DNA of 64,000 nucleotides from an uncultured Prevotella sp. (GCA_905233165.1 CAJODL010000005.1:1-64000), one strand, 5' to 3'; positions 17,685 through 26,361 are shown, counted from the first letter of the stretch. Made by a program: numbers and translations. Notes: a model not told the origin generated them from the sequence alone.

Positions 17685-18788
17685 TTACTCACTATAATTA
17701 TGATCTATTACGATGGTGACATCCATTCCTGGTACGAGTGGTTTTACTTCCTCTTTGAGTTGGTTGACGAGAGCCTCTTCATCATGCACAGAATCGTCAG
17801 GAATAATGTCGAATGAAAGGCTGTTTTCATCTTCTGAATAAAGGAATCCATGCACCTGTACTATCTCCTTGTGATTAGTGAGAATATGCATTATCTTTGT
17901 CTGCAGTTCCGCCCTTCTGTTATCGCCTGTTGCTATAGCATATATTCCTATTGTGAGGACAATGTTATGTTTTTCTAATATCTTATTAAATATCTTGTGT
18001 GACAATATATGAATTTCATGTGCCGACATAGTATCATAGACATTGATATGCAATGAGCCGATGGTCATATTGGCACCATAGTTATGCAATATCAGGTCAT
18101 ACACTCCACGTACGCCTTCTACTTCCGACACCTCTTTCATTATCTGGTTTGTCAGTTCCTTTGGAATGCTTTTTCCCAAGAGTTCATTTACAGGCGATGC
18201 CAACATCTCGAAACCAGCCTTTATGATGGCAAGAGAAATAAGTGCTCCCAATATGCCGTCCAGTGAGAAATCCCACAACAGCATTACAACAGCCGAGAAG
18301 AGTGTTGCCAATGTGATGATAGCATCAAACAAAGCATCCGAACCAGAGGCTATCAAGGCATCGCTCTTCAGTTCTTCTCCTTTATGCTTTACATATCGTC
18401 CCAACACTAATTTTACTGCTATGGCAACCACTATGACGACGAGTGTTACTGTGGTATAGTCTGGCTCTGTTGGGTGAAAGAGTTTCTTTACTGATTCAAA
18501 CAACGATGTGATACCGGCCGACAATACAATGACAGCAATAATGATGGCGCTGAAATATTCTATGCGTCCATGTCCGAAAGGATGCTCTCTGTCAGCAGGC
18601 TTCATAGAAAGTTTTGTGCCTACGATAGTAATGACACTCGACAAAGCATCACTAAGGTTATTCACTGCATCCATTACGATGGCGAAACTGCCTGCGATAA
18701 CACCAACAGCAGCCTTGAATGCTGCCAACATCACATTGGCTATGATACCAACCCAACTGGTACGAATGATTTGTGAACTTCTATCCAT
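17685..18788 (-). CDS. Cation diffusion facilitator (CDF) metal efflux transporter
   Basis: A 367-aa protein with six predicted membrane helices (about 13-190) and a cytoplasmic C-terminal domain. The paired metal motifs are VMDAVNNLSDALSS in helix 2 and GSDALFDAIIT in helix 5, that is N/D-x3-D and D-x3-D with no His. Zn-specific members usually have His in this site, so a Mn/Fe or broader range is possible (inference). The C-terminal extension beyond the usual 300 aa is acidic and ends with a second ferredoxin-like segment. It probably shares a transcript with the nitroreductase. Confidence 0.9.
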   Translation of the reverse strand: MDRSSQIIRTSWVGIIANVMLAAFKAAVGVIAGSFAIVMDAVNNLSDALSSVITIVGTKLSMKPADREHPFGHGRIEYFSAIIIAVIVLSAGITSLFESVKKLFHPTEPDYTTVTLVVIVVAIAVKLVLGRYVKHKGEELKSDALIASGSDALFDAIITLATLFSAVVMLLWDFSLDGILGALISLAIIKAGFEMLASPVNELLGKSIPKELTNQIMKEVSEVEGVRGVYDLILHNYGANMTIGSLHINVYDTMSAHEIHILSHKIFNKILEKHNIVLTIGIYAIATGDNRRAELQTKIMHILTNHKEIVQVHGFLYSEDENSLSFDIIPDDSVHDEEALVNQLKEEVKPLVPGMDVTIVIDHNYSE

Positions 18789-18832
18789 TATGGCAATTTT
18801 GAATTATGAATTTTGAATTATGAAAATCTTTA

Positions 18833-19744
18833 TTACTTTTTCAGCGTAAATTCAAACATGAGCCCTCCTGTTTCCGGGGTACTGATTTCTATATTTCCAC
18901 CATGCAACAGCACAGCATTCTTTACTATTGAGAGTCCTAAGCCTGTGCCACCCATATCCCTGCTGCGTCCTTTGTCTATGCGATAGAAACGTTCAAAGAT
19001 ACGAGACAAATGTTCTGAAGGAATTCCTATGCCATTATCCTTAAACGTAAATCGCCAGCTGTCCGACTGTTGTGTGGCATTAATCTCTATGGTAGTACCA
19101 TTGCCGGCATAGTTTATACTGTTGTCTGTCAGATTACGAAAAATGCTATATAACAATGAGCTGCTACCATGTATGATGATATTTTGTGGCAAGTAGTTCT
19201 TTATGGTCATCTGGCGAGATTCCATTGCAAAAGAAGTCTCTTCTATTATATCAGCAATGAGCACAGAAACATCCACTCGTTCCATTGGAATCATATCCTT
19301 TGCATAGTCCATACGATTAAGGGTCGAGATGTCATGCAGCAATGTTGTCAGACGTTGAGCCTGCTCATTTGTTCTGGTGATAAACTGATTCTTCACATCT
19401 TCAGCAATATCAGGACTCTGCATTATCGTTTCTGTATATCCGAGAATGCTTGCAACAGGTGTCTTCAGCTCATGCGCAATATTTTGTGTCAGTTCCCTAC
19501 GCATACGATTTTCTTTTTCTGCCTGTTCTCTGCTGATGCGTTCGTCCATCCTTTTGGCATAGCGATAGAGAAGAAATCCGAGCCCTGACATTACTATCAG
19601 TGAAAAGAGCAACAGATGCCAGTCGCTAACTTCATTGAATGGCATGATGAATTTTCTGTCATAGTCTTCAAACAGTATAAAAACTATGGCATACACCAGG
19701 AATACTGCCATTACGCTAAGCCACATCTTATGTCCTTCACTCAT
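18833..19744 (-). CDS. Sensor histidine kinase
   Basis: A 303-aa kinase with two membrane helices (about 8-25 and 43-61) enclosing only some 18 residues, so it has almost no external sensor domain. The H-box is NIAHELKTPVASILGYTE (His 91), followed by NLTDNSINYAG, DNGIGIPSEH and GGTGLGLSIVKNA. It lies 28 bp after its response regulator. The short periplasmic loop resembles PhoR-like kinases that sense through a membrane partner; the downstream position of two phosphate transporters fits this but does not prove it. Confidence 0.93.
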   Translation of the reverse strand: MSEGHKMWLSVMAVFLVYAIVFILFEDYDRKFIMPFNEVSDWHLLLFSLIVMSGLGFLLYRYAKRMDERISREQAEKENRMRRELTQNIAHELKTPVASILGYTETIMQSPDIAEDVKNQFITRTNEQAQRLTTLLHDISTLNRMDYAKDMIPMERVDVSVLIADIIEETSFAMESRQMTIKNYLPQNIIIHGSSSLLYSIFRNLTDNSINYAGNGTTIEINATQQSDSWRFTFKDNGIGIPSEHLSRIFERFYRIDKGRSRDMGGTGLGLSIVKNAVLLHGGNIEISTPETGGLMFEFTLKK

Positions 19745-19772
19745 GATTTAAGGGTTTAAGGGGTTTAAGAGT

Positions 19773-20447
19773 TTAAGGTTCAAAGCTATAGCCGAATCCT
19801 GTGCGGGATATCAGGCGGGTAGCATAATGGTTCAACTTCTTTCTCAGTCGTGTGATGTTCACATCCACTGTGCGCTCTGTAACAATAACATCCTTTGGCC
19901 ACACCATTTCGAGCAGCTGCTGACGACTGAATGTCTTTCCTTTGTTGGAAAGCAGTAACAGGAGCAACTCATATTCTGTCCTTGTGAGAGCTATCGGTTC
20001 GCCATCAACTGTTACGTTTTTGCTGGAGACATCCACGACGAGTCCCTCAAAAGCCACTTCCTTACCCCTTGTATTTATTCCCCTATTCAGGACGGCCTTC
20101 ACTCTTGCCATCACCTCACGAACAGAGAATGGTTTCGTCACATAGTCATCAGCTCCCAATGAGAAGCCTTGCAATGTGTCGTCCTCAGCATCTTTTGCAG
20201 TAAGAAAGATAATTGGGATATTATGGGTTCTGTCGTCGGATTTCAGTTTTTCTGCCAATTCAAAGCCTGACATACCAGGCATCATGACATCGAGCAGCAG
20301 AAGGTCAAAGGGATTTTGCAACTTCTCCAATGCTTCTTCTGCAGAATATGCTGCCTCTGCATGATAGCCTTCTGCATGAAGATTGAACAACAGAATGTCA
20401 CACAAATCCCGTTCGTCGTCAACAACTAAAATCCTTTTCTTTTCCAT
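19773..20447 (-). CDS. OmpR/PhoB-family response regulator
   Basis: A 224-aa regulator. Receiver residues are all present: acidic pair Asp 10/Asp 11, phospho-acceptor Asp 53 in LLLLDVMMPG, Thr in IIFLTAKD and Lys in VTKPF. The winged helix carries LTRTEYELLLLLLSN and RTVDVNITRLRKKL. The ORF-track start is TTG inside the promoter; the ATG at 20447 is correct. Confidence 0.94.
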   Translation of the reverse strand: MEKKRILVVDDERDLCDILLFNLHAEGYHAEAAYSAEEALEKLQNPFDLLLLDVMMPGMSGFELAEKLKSDDRTHNIPIIFLTAKDAEDDTLQGFSLGADDYVTKPFSVREVMARVKAVLNRGINTRGKEVAFEGLVVDVSSKNVTVDGEPIALTRTEYELLLLLLSNKGKTFSRQQLLEMVWPKDVIVTERTVDVNITRLRKKLNHYATRLISRTGFGYSFEP

Positions 20448-20456
20448 AACTTTGGG

Positions 20457-20464
20457 CAAAGTTA
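20457..20464 (-). promoter_or_regulatory. -7 element of the two-component operon
   Basis: TAACTTTG on the minus strand ends 9 bases before the ATG at 20447, so the leader must be only a few nucleotides long. Confidence 0.65.
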
Positions 20465-20526
20465 CGAAAAATAATTAACATACCTAATATTATCGTCAAA
20501 AAAAGTATAAAAAAGGCTTTTTATTG

Positions 20527-22224
20527 CTATTCGTATTTCTTTCCGAAGCGTGCCTGAACTACATTGACAACATAGTCGCCAAGTCTCTCCATTTCGCTTA
20601 CCATATCTGTATATAATGTACCCACGCTATAGTCATACTCCTGCTCATTGACAGACTTTATATTTTCTGCTTTCAGTTTCTTACGTAAGGTGTTGATGTT
20701 GTTTTCTATGCGGAAGGTCTCACGAATCTTGTGGTCTCTCCTATGTCCATGCATTACAACATTCATTTGTGTAAGGGCTTCTACACAGAGTCTCATCAAT
20801 GCCTGCAGTTGTTCTGTCTGATGCTGAGTGAATTTCTTATTGGTGTCATTTTTTCGCTCCACCATTCTTGCCAATTTATAGCAAGCATCGCCAATAGATT
20901 CCAGTTCACTGATTTCACGCATCATCTGGCGAATCTTATGCTTTGTCTCACCACTAAGATGATCGTCGCCAACCTGCTCTAAGTAGTTTGCTATTTCTAT
21001 CTCTATTCTGTCTGTTGCGTCTTCCTCAAACTCTATCTTGCTAAAGAGTTCTGCAAACTTCTTTTTGTCTGTTTCTGCAAACAATAGGCACACCATATTG
21101 AACATCTCTCCTACTCTCTCAGCAAAGGCAGTAGTCTCTTTCTGTGCCTGAAGGACAGCAATTTCTGGCGTCTGCACCAAACCAGACTGAATATACTGCA
21201 GGCGGAATTCTCCCTTCTTTTCTTCCTGCTTTTCTGGCAGCAGGTAGCAGACAGCATGCTCCATCTGCTTAACAAGTCCGAGAAGAATAGCAGTATTTAT
21301 GACATTAAAGCAGGTGTGGAACATAGCCAGCACAACAGGCAGTCGCATTGTCTGTCCTCCTGCTGATGGATTATAGCCTACAAAGCCACACACCATATCC
21401 ACAAAAGGATAGAATACTATCAGCACCCACACCACTCCGAAGACGTTAAACAACAAGTGTGCAAGGGCTGCCCTACGAGCTTGGGTATTAGCACCCAAGG
21501 CTACAAGGTTGGCTGTTGCTGTAGTACCTATATTCTCACCCATCACCAATGCTATGCCAAGATATATGGGCAAGACACCTGTGGAACAAAGCAGAATGGT
21601 GATTGCCATAACTGCTGCTGATGATTGCACTATGCAGGTTATCAGAGTTCCTATAGCCAAGAAGGCCAGAATGGTAAGATGACTCGATGTGTCGAATGAT
21701 GCAAAGAATGAGATTACTGCATCATTGTGTTCCAAATCCATCGCTTTTCCTGTAGTACTGAGCATCACCAGTGACAGGAACATAAAGGCCGTACCAAACA
21801 AAAAGTCACCAATATAGTTATGACTCCTCTTATATATCAGGACCATTCCGACTAAGAAAGACGGATAAACGATATTTGTCAGGTCAACACTATATCCTAA
21901 CGACATAATCCATGCTGTCAGAGTGGTTCCAATATTCGCACCCATGATAACTGATATGGCTTGTGCCAATGTCAGCAGTCCTGCTGAAACGAATGATACA
22001 GTCATCACTGTAGTTGCTGACGAAGACTGTACAGCACAGGTGACGAGCATACCTGTCAGCATACCAGTAAAGCGATTGGTTGTCATCTTGGCAAGAATAT
22101 GCCTCAACCCAGGACCTGCCATCTTCTGAAGGGCTTCACTCATCATACGCATTCCGTAGATGAGAAGACTCAAAGAGCCCAACAGTTGAAAAGCAATAAA
22201 AGTGTAATTTTGATTTGTTTCCAT
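20527..22224 (-). CDS. Na+/phosphate cotransporter with C-terminal PhoU-like domain (copy 1)
   Basis: A 565-aa NptA/YjbB-type transporter. The inverted QSSSATT-type repeats are visible as VTCAVQSSSATTVMT and ITCIVQSSAAVMAIT; MGANIGTT and MGENIGTT accompany them. The last 200 residues form two PhoU-like helical bundles. It imports inorganic phosphate with Na+. The start is the ATG at 22224, since the TACCTTTG promoter at 22245-22252 lies downstream of the ORF-track start. It is about 80% identical by eye to the next gene. Confidence 0.92.
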   Translation of the reverse strand: METNQNYTFIAFQLLGSLSLLIYGMRMMSEALQKMAGPGLRHILAKMTTNRFTGMLTGMLVTCAVQSSSATTVMTVSFVSAGLLTLAQAISVIMGANIGTTLTAWIMSLGYSVDLTNIVYPSFLVGMVLIYKRSHNYIGDFLFGTAFMFLSLVMLSTTGKAMDLEHNDAVISFFASFDTSSHLTILAFLAIGTLITCIVQSSAAVMAITILLCSTGVLPIYLGIALVMGENIGTTATANLVALGANTQARRAALAHLLFNVFGVVWVLIVFYPFVDMVCGFVGYNPSAGGQTMRLPVVLAMFHTCFNVINTAILLGLVKQMEHAVCYLLPEKQEEKKGEFRLQYIQSGLVQTPEIAVLQAQKETTAFAERVGEMFNMVCLLFAETDKKKFAELFSKIEFEEDATDRIEIEIANYLEQVGDDHLSGETKHKIRQMMREISELESIGDACYKLARMVERKNDTNKKFTQHQTEQLQALMRLCVEALTQMNVVMHGHRRDHKIRETFRIENNINTLRKKLKAENIKSVNEQEYDYSVGTLYTDMVSEMERLGDYVVNVVQARFGKKYE

Positions 22225-22244
22225 ATTATACTGAATTCTGGGCA

Positions 22245-22252
22245 CAAAGGTA
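22245..22252 (-). promoter_or_regulatory. -7 element of phosphate cotransporter copy 1
   Basis: TACCTTTG on the minus strand, 20 bases before the ATG at 22224. It shows that copy 1 has its own promoter and is not only read through from copy 2. Confidence 0.65.
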
Positions 22253-22366
22253 CGAGTCCTTTCTCTATTGGCCAAAGAATTCGTGTTACAATATGGTTAC
22301 ATTTTCAAGTTAAGAGTTAAGAATTAAGAGTTAATAATTTTCAATGGTCAATGCTCAATGTTCAAT

Positions 22367-24052
22367 TTACGAAAATCTCGCCTGTACTACATTTACTACA
22401 TAGTCGCCAAGTCTCTCCATTTCGTTTACCATATCTACATATAGAGTACCCAGGCTGTAGCTGTATTCCTGTTTGTCAACAGACATCGCATTCTCATCCC
22501 TCAGTTTCCTACGCTTCTCATTGATTTTGTTCTCTATGCGATAAGTATCGTGGATATCATGGTCTCTTCTGTGTCCACACATTACTACATTCATCTGTGC
22601 AAGGCTCTGAGTACATAGTGCCATCATAGCCTGTAGCTGTTCTGTCTGATGCTGAGTGAGTTTCTTGTCTGTCTCATGTTTGCGTTCTATTATCTGAGCC
22701 AACTTGTAGCAGGCATCACCAATAGATTCCAGCTCACCAATCTCACGCAGCATCATTCGAATCTTATGCTTTGTATCGCCACTGAGATGGTCATTGCTGA
22801 CATGCTCCAAGTACTGGGCTATCTCCAGTTCTGTCTTGTCTGTAGCCTCCTCTTCCTGTTCTATCTTTTTGAAGAGTTCTGCAAACTGCTTATCACTATT
22901 TTCTATAAACAGTTGGCACACCATATTAAACATCTCTCCTACCCTGTGAGCAAAGGCAGCCGTTTCTTTCTGTGCCTGGAGAACTGCAATTTCTGGTGTC
23001 TGCACCAAGCCTGACTGTATATATTGCAGGCGGAAAGCTCCATCTTTTGTTGTCTGCTTTTCAGGTATTAGCCAGCATACAATGCGCTCCATCTGCTTTA
23101 TGGGTCCTATGAGGACAGCAGTATTGGCAACATTAAAACAAGTGTGGAACATAGCCAGCACAACAGGCAGACGTGATGCCTGACCACCCGCTGCAGGATC
23201 ATAGCCTACCAAGCTGCATACCATATCAACAAAGGGATAGAACACTATGAGCACCCACATAACTCCAAAGACATTAAACAGCAAGTGTGCAAGGGCAGCC
23301 CGACGAGCCTGGGTATTTGCACCCAAAGCAGCAAGATTGGCAGTTGCTGTAGTGCCTATATTCTCACCCATCACCAATGCTATGCCAAGATATATGGGCA
23401 AGACACCTGTGGAACAAAGCAGAATGGTGATTGCCATAACTGCTGCAGAAGACTGCACTATACAGGTTATCAGGGTTCCTATTCCCAAGAATATCAGTAT
23501 TGTGAGATAACTTGATGTATCGAAGGAGGCAAAGAATGATATCACCTCTTGGTTATGCCCCAAATCCATTGCCTTGCCGGCATTGCTCAGCAACACCAAT
23601 GACAGGAACAGGAAGGCTGTGCCAAACAGGAAGTCACCAAAGATATGATGACGTTTTATATAGATAAGAATTATTCCCAACAGGAAACAGGGATATATAA
23701 CAGTTGTCAAATCGAGGCTGTATCCCAATGACATAATCCAAGCAGTCAGAGTGGTTCCGATGTTGGCACCCATGATAACAGAGATGGCCTGCAGCAATGT
23801 CAGCAGTCCTGCTGATACGAAAGAAACAGTCATAACAGTAGTAGCCGACGATGACTGTACAGCACAGGTGACGAGCATACCAGTCAGCATACCAGTAAAG
23901 CGATTGGTAGTCATTCTGGCAAGAACATGTCTCAATCCAGGGCCAGCCATCTTCTGAAGGGCCTCACTCATTACTCGCATACCATAGATGAGAAGACTCA
24001 AAGAGCCCATCATCTGTAATGCTATCAACACATAGTTATGATCTGTTTCCAT
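22367..24052 (-). CDS. Na+/phosphate cotransporter with C-terminal PhoU-like domain (copy 2)
   Basis: A 561-aa paralogue of the downstream gene. The same QSSSATTVMT and CIVQSSAAVMA repeats, GANIGTT/GENIGTT motifs and a PhoU-like tail are present. Differences cluster in the PhoU-like part. The two copies are in direct tandem with about 140 bp between them, made of short repeated words and a promoter. The pair sits directly upstream of an OmpR-type regulator and kinase. Confidence 0.92.
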   Translation of the reverse strand: METDHNYVLIALQMMGSLSLLIYGMRVMSEALQKMAGPGLRHVLARMTTNRFTGMLTGMLVTCAVQSSSATTVMTVSFVSAGLLTLLQAISVIMGANIGTTLTAWIMSLGYSLDLTTVIYPCFLLGIILIYIKRHHIFGDFLFGTAFLFLSLVLLSNAGKAMDLGHNQEVISFFASFDTSSYLTILIFLGIGTLITCIVQSSAAVMAITILLCSTGVLPIYLGIALVMGENIGTTATANLAALGANTQARRAALAHLLFNVFGVMWVLIVFYPFVDMVCSLVGYDPAAGGQASRLPVVLAMFHTCFNVANTAVLIGPIKQMERIVCWLIPEKQTTKDGAFRLQYIQSGLVQTPEIAVLQAQKETAAFAHRVGEMFNMVCQLFIENSDKQFAELFKKIEQEEEATDKTELEIAQYLEHVSNDHLSGDTKHKIRMMLREIGELESIGDACYKLAQIIERKHETDKKLTQHQTEQLQAMMALCTQSLAQMNVVMCGHRRDHDIHDTYRIENKINEKRRKLRDENAMSVDKQEYSYSLGTLYVDMVNEMERLGDYVVNVVQARFS

Positions 24053-24055
24053 GTT

Positions 24056-24122
24056 TCAACTATCAATTATCAGTTGTCAACTATCAGTTATCAATTGTCA
24101 GTTGTCAGTTATCAGTTGTCAT
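24056..24122. repeat. Array of a roughly 10-bp word in the leader of copy 2
   Basis: Six to seven imperfect copies of TATCAGTTGTCA/TATCAATTGTCA follow one another. The array lies between the promoter (24133-24163) and the ATG at 24052 and is therefore probably transcribed. Confidence 0.75.
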
Positions 24123-24132
24123 ATTTCGAATG

Positions 24133-24163
24133 CAAAAATAAGAAAAAATATTCTATCTACCAA
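24133..24163 (-). promoter_or_regulatory. Promoter of phosphate cotransporter copy 2
   Basis: On the minus strand TTG (24161-24163), exactly 20 bases, then TATTTTTG (24133-24140). Confidence 0.65.
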
Positions 24164-24253
24164 GAAAAATGTTCCAAACAGTTAACAAGGTTTAAGAAAA
24201 TGGCAGTAATGTTTATCATAGTTTAAAATTCGTGCCACTTTGTCTTTCGTTTT

Positions 24254-24266
24254 TGACATTTTGTCA
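24254..24266. promoter_or_regulatory. 13-bp palindrome upstream of hsp20
   Basis: TGACA-TTT-TGTCA, a perfect inverted repeat, lies 14 bases upstream of the sigma-54-like element. It may bind a regulator. Confidence 0.4.
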
Positions 24267-24279
24267 CCCCACCCTGAGT

Positions 24280-24295
24280 AGGCACGCCCTTTGCA
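24280..24295 (+). promoter_or_regulatory. Sigma-54-type (-24/-12) promoter of hsp20
   Basis: AGGCACGCCCTTTGCA matches the sigma-54 consensus TGGCACG-N4-TTGCA at every conserved position except the first T. The GG and GC doublets have the correct spacing. No TAnnTTTG element is better placed. Confidence 0.6.
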
Positions 24296-24368
24296 CTATG
24301 GTAAGCAGAAGCTGAGGCAAGAAAAGCCAAGGCAACAACAAAACATACGTTTAACTTAAAATATAATT

Positions 24369-24373
24369 GGAGG
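24369..24373 (+). promoter_or_regulatory. Strong Shine-Dalgarno sequence of hsp20
   Basis: GGAGG followed by TAAAAATT and ATG at 24382. It is unusual here, where most genes lack a Shine-Dalgarno. It also shows that the TTG at 24367 used by the ORF track is not the start. Confidence 0.7.
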
Positions 24374-24381
24374 TAAAAATT

Positions 24382-24804
24382 ATGTTGACATTAATGAAAA
24401 ACAACGATTGGTTCCCAACAATGTTTGATGATTTCTTTAACAATGGTTTTATGCCTCGTGCCAACAGTACAGCACCAGCAGTAAATGTCAAGGAGACTGA
24501 TAAGGAATACACTATGGAGCTTGCAGCCCCTGGCATTAAGAAAGAATATTGCCGCGTAGGCATCAATGATGAAGGCTTCCTCACCGTTGCCATTGAGAAT
24601 AAGCAAGAACATAAGCATGAGGACAAGAACCATCACTATCTGCGTCGTGAGTTCAGCTATTCTAACTACGAACAGAACTACACCCTGCCAGATGACGTAC
24701 AGAAAGACAACATAAGTGCTAAGGTCGAAGATGGCATCCTGACAATCACAATGCCAAAGACAGCACCAAAAGAGAAGGTAACAAAGTCTATCGAGATTTC
24801 ATAA
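24382..24804 (+). CDS. Hsp20/alpha-crystallin small heat-shock protein
   Basis: A 140-aa holdase chaperone. The alpha-crystallin domain runs from about residue 30 to 125 (APAVNVKETDKEYTMELAAPG through VEDGILTITMPK). The C-terminal ...SIEIS stands in for the I-x-I/V anchor. It is monocistronic, with a sigma-54-like promoter, a good Shine-Dalgarno and a strong terminator. Confidence 0.95.
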   Translation: MLTLMKNNDWFPTMFDDFFNNGFMPRANSTAPAVNVKETDKEYTMELAAPGIKKEYCRVGINDEGFLTVAIENKQEHKHEDKNHHYLRREFSYSNYEQNYTLPDDVQKDNISAKVEDGILTITMPKTAPKEKVTKSIEIS

Positions 24805-24833
24805 CCGTGGATTGTTTAACAACTAAAAAAATG

Positions 24834-24865
24834 GAGCAGCATCGCAATGATGTTGCTCTTTTTTT
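24834..24865 (+). terminator. Intrinsic terminator after hsp20
   Basis: Stem GAGCAGCATC / GATGTTGCTC (one G-T pair), loop GCAAT, followed by a run of Ts. Confidence 0.85.
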
Positions 24866-24874
24866 GTTATTTGA

Positions 24875-25178
24875 TTACTCAAGTCCGTCTGTCAAGAAAC
24901 GTCTCAAGTGGAGATGGATAATACCATTAGAATCCTGCCTACTAATAAGCGGAGTCATTGAGATGACATATTTGGGATAATTGTCTTTGATAGCTTGAAG
25001 GTTGCCAAACTCACGCTCCCTTGTGTATTCATCAGCAATGATGTACGATGCCTGAACATATAGACTTTGTCCATTAGCTTTTACCGACACGTCGCTGTCC
25101 TGTCAGAATAACAATGGTATCCTTGCCAAGATAGCGCTCTATCTTCTCCAAATAATTTTGTCTAAGAATTGCACCCAT
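24875..25178 (-). pseudogene. Remnant of an AAA ATPase (DUF4143 type) with internal deletion
   Basis: From the ATG at 25178 the frame reads MGAILRQNYLEKIERYLGK and continues through the Walker A motif TGQRRVGKS, then meets a stop. Immediately there, in another frame, begins the family's C-terminal end: QSLYVQASYIIADEYTREREF, then DNYPKYVISM and NGIIHLHLRRFL. The roughly 300-residue middle is missing, so a single deletion with frameshift joined the two ends near GGTAAAAGC. The ORF track shows only the C-terminal piece, from a GTG. A TATATTTG promoter remains at 25218-25225. Confidence 0.8.
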
Positions 25179-25217
25179 AGCACCCACTAATTTATCTTCT
25201 ATAAAAGAAATTTTGTG

Positions 25218-25225
25218 CAAATATA
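25218..25225 (-). promoter_or_regulatory. -7 element of the decayed ATPase gene
   Basis: TATATTTG on the minus strand, 40 bases before the ATG at 25178. Confidence 0.5.
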
Positions 25226-25601
25226 ATAGTTTTATCTTTTATAAAAGACAAAAACAAGTTTTTTTTTCGTAATATCTGCTTTTTAATAGTTTTTTTGGTT
25301 ATTAAGGAGTCTTATTTGGGTATTTTCCGTAAATTTTCCGACCCTTACGGAAAAACTTTTCGCTCGGGACGGAAAAATATTTCGTTAGTTACGAAAAAAA
25401 ACATACCAGCGATTACGATTACAGCGATGACACCCACCCTAATTTATTATATTAAAGATTAAAAATTAAAGATTAAATTCGGACTTGCGGTCCTCAAACC
25501 TTGGACCTTTGACGAAAATCTTGTCCGCCAAAGAAAAGCCCACTCCGAAGAGTGAGCTGGATGGGATAATTCAATAAATCAAAGGATATTCTCTGTCATA
25601 T
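25226..25601. other. AT-rich spacer with inverted repeats
   Basis: No gene is visible. TTTTCCGTAA (25323-25332) and TTACGGAAAA (25345-25354) form a perfect 10-bp inverted repeat, and TTTCGT/ACGAAA follows near 25380-25397. A strong minus-strand terminator lies at 25537-25558. Confidence 0.6.
25537..25558 (-). terminator. Intrinsic terminator of the J-like operon
   Basis: On the minus strand AGCTCACTC-TTCG-GAGTGGGCT (9 bp, one G-T, UUCG tetraloop) is followed by TTTTCTTT. It lies 44 bp past the last gene of the operon. Confidence 0.8.
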
Positions 25602-25934
25602 TTATTCAATCTTGATACCAAGTATCTTTATTGCCTCTTCTTTTACCCTAAGTAATTCTTTGTAATTATATTTATTCTTAACAATCAGCTTAAAGATACG
25701 AGTTGCTTCACTATTCAATTCTGCATCAAATTTGTCTGGGTGACATTTCTTTTTAAGTTCATCATATAGTTGTTTATTCTTTACCCAATCGTGTGTAACA
25801 CCAGAAAAATCAATGTCTGCTGTATCTTTTAAAATTTTAGCTTTCGCATCTTTGAATTTTGTTCGGTCTGACGACGTAAATAATGATTTAATAATTGTTT
25901 TCAGACTCTTTGCTATGTTGGAGATATTATTCAT
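25602..25934 (-). CDS. Small J-domain-like protein
   Basis: A 110-aa protein, last gene of an AT-rich five-gene operon. Its C-terminal half reads LYDELKKKCHPDKFDAE followed by a helix ending IKILGIK. The HPD tripeptide after a basic amphipathic helix is the hallmark of J-domains, which stimulate Hsp70 ATPase, although the rest of the DnaJ consensus is weak. The same LYDE...C.P..F...LGIK module occurs twice in degenerate form in the membrane protein two genes upstream. It overlaps the preceding gene by 8 bases. Confidence 0.6.
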   Translation of the reverse strand: MNNISNIAKSLKTIIKSLFTSSDRTKFKDAKAKILKDTADIDFSGVTHDWVKNKQLYDELKKKCHPDKFDAELNSEATRIFKLIVKNKYNYKELLRVKEEAIKILGIKIE

Positions 25935-26361
25935 TATTTTTTATTTTCTGTTGTTCACCAAAAGCTCCTATAAGATTAATCTTACTGGTATATTCTATTA
26001 ATTTCCATTTACAGCCATAATTGCCTGTAGTGCCACATACTTCTAACGTGTCCCAACCAAGAACTATCAGTCTCCTAACTAAAGACTCGTTTGATATAAT
26101 AATATTACCAATATACATAATTTCATCCTTGGTTAGTTGACGCCCAGTAAATGCTTTTATGCGAAAACCAGAACTAAACCATTTAGAAAAAGCATGCCTG
26201 TATTCAGGTGTTCCTTTAGACACACTTGCTGTCAACCATACAGGGACTTCACCTGACACATATCCATCACGAGCATCAGCATTGAATCCATTTATCAATT
26301 TAACTCTTTCGCTTCTGTCTCTGAACCATCCAACGATTGCGTTCCATATTCTTGTAACCAT
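25927..26361 (-). CDS. Uncharacterised 144-aa protein
   Basis: I do not recognise this protein. It has an amphipathic N-terminus (IWNAIVGWFRDRSERVKL), a middle with YRHAFSKWFSSGFRIKAF, and a C-terminus with VLGWDTLEVCGTTGNYGCKW. No signal peptide or membrane helix is evident. The ATG at 26361 overlaps the end of the upstream gene by 67 bases. An in-frame TTG exactly at that gene's stop (about 26297) is the alternative start. Confidence 0.7.
   Translation of the reverse strand: MVTRIWNAIVGWFRDRSERVKLINGFNADARDGYVSGEVPVWLTASVSKGTPEYRHAFSKWFSSGFRIKAFTGRQLTKDEIMYIGNIIISNESLVRRLIVLGWDTLEVCGTTGNYGCKWKLIEYTSKINLIGAFGEQQKIKNNE

Noticed and set aside
24056-24122. Possible CRISPR array
   Set aside because: The repeated words are about 10 bp with no unique spacers, so this is a simple iterated repeat. 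No CRISPR array was seen anywhere in the window.
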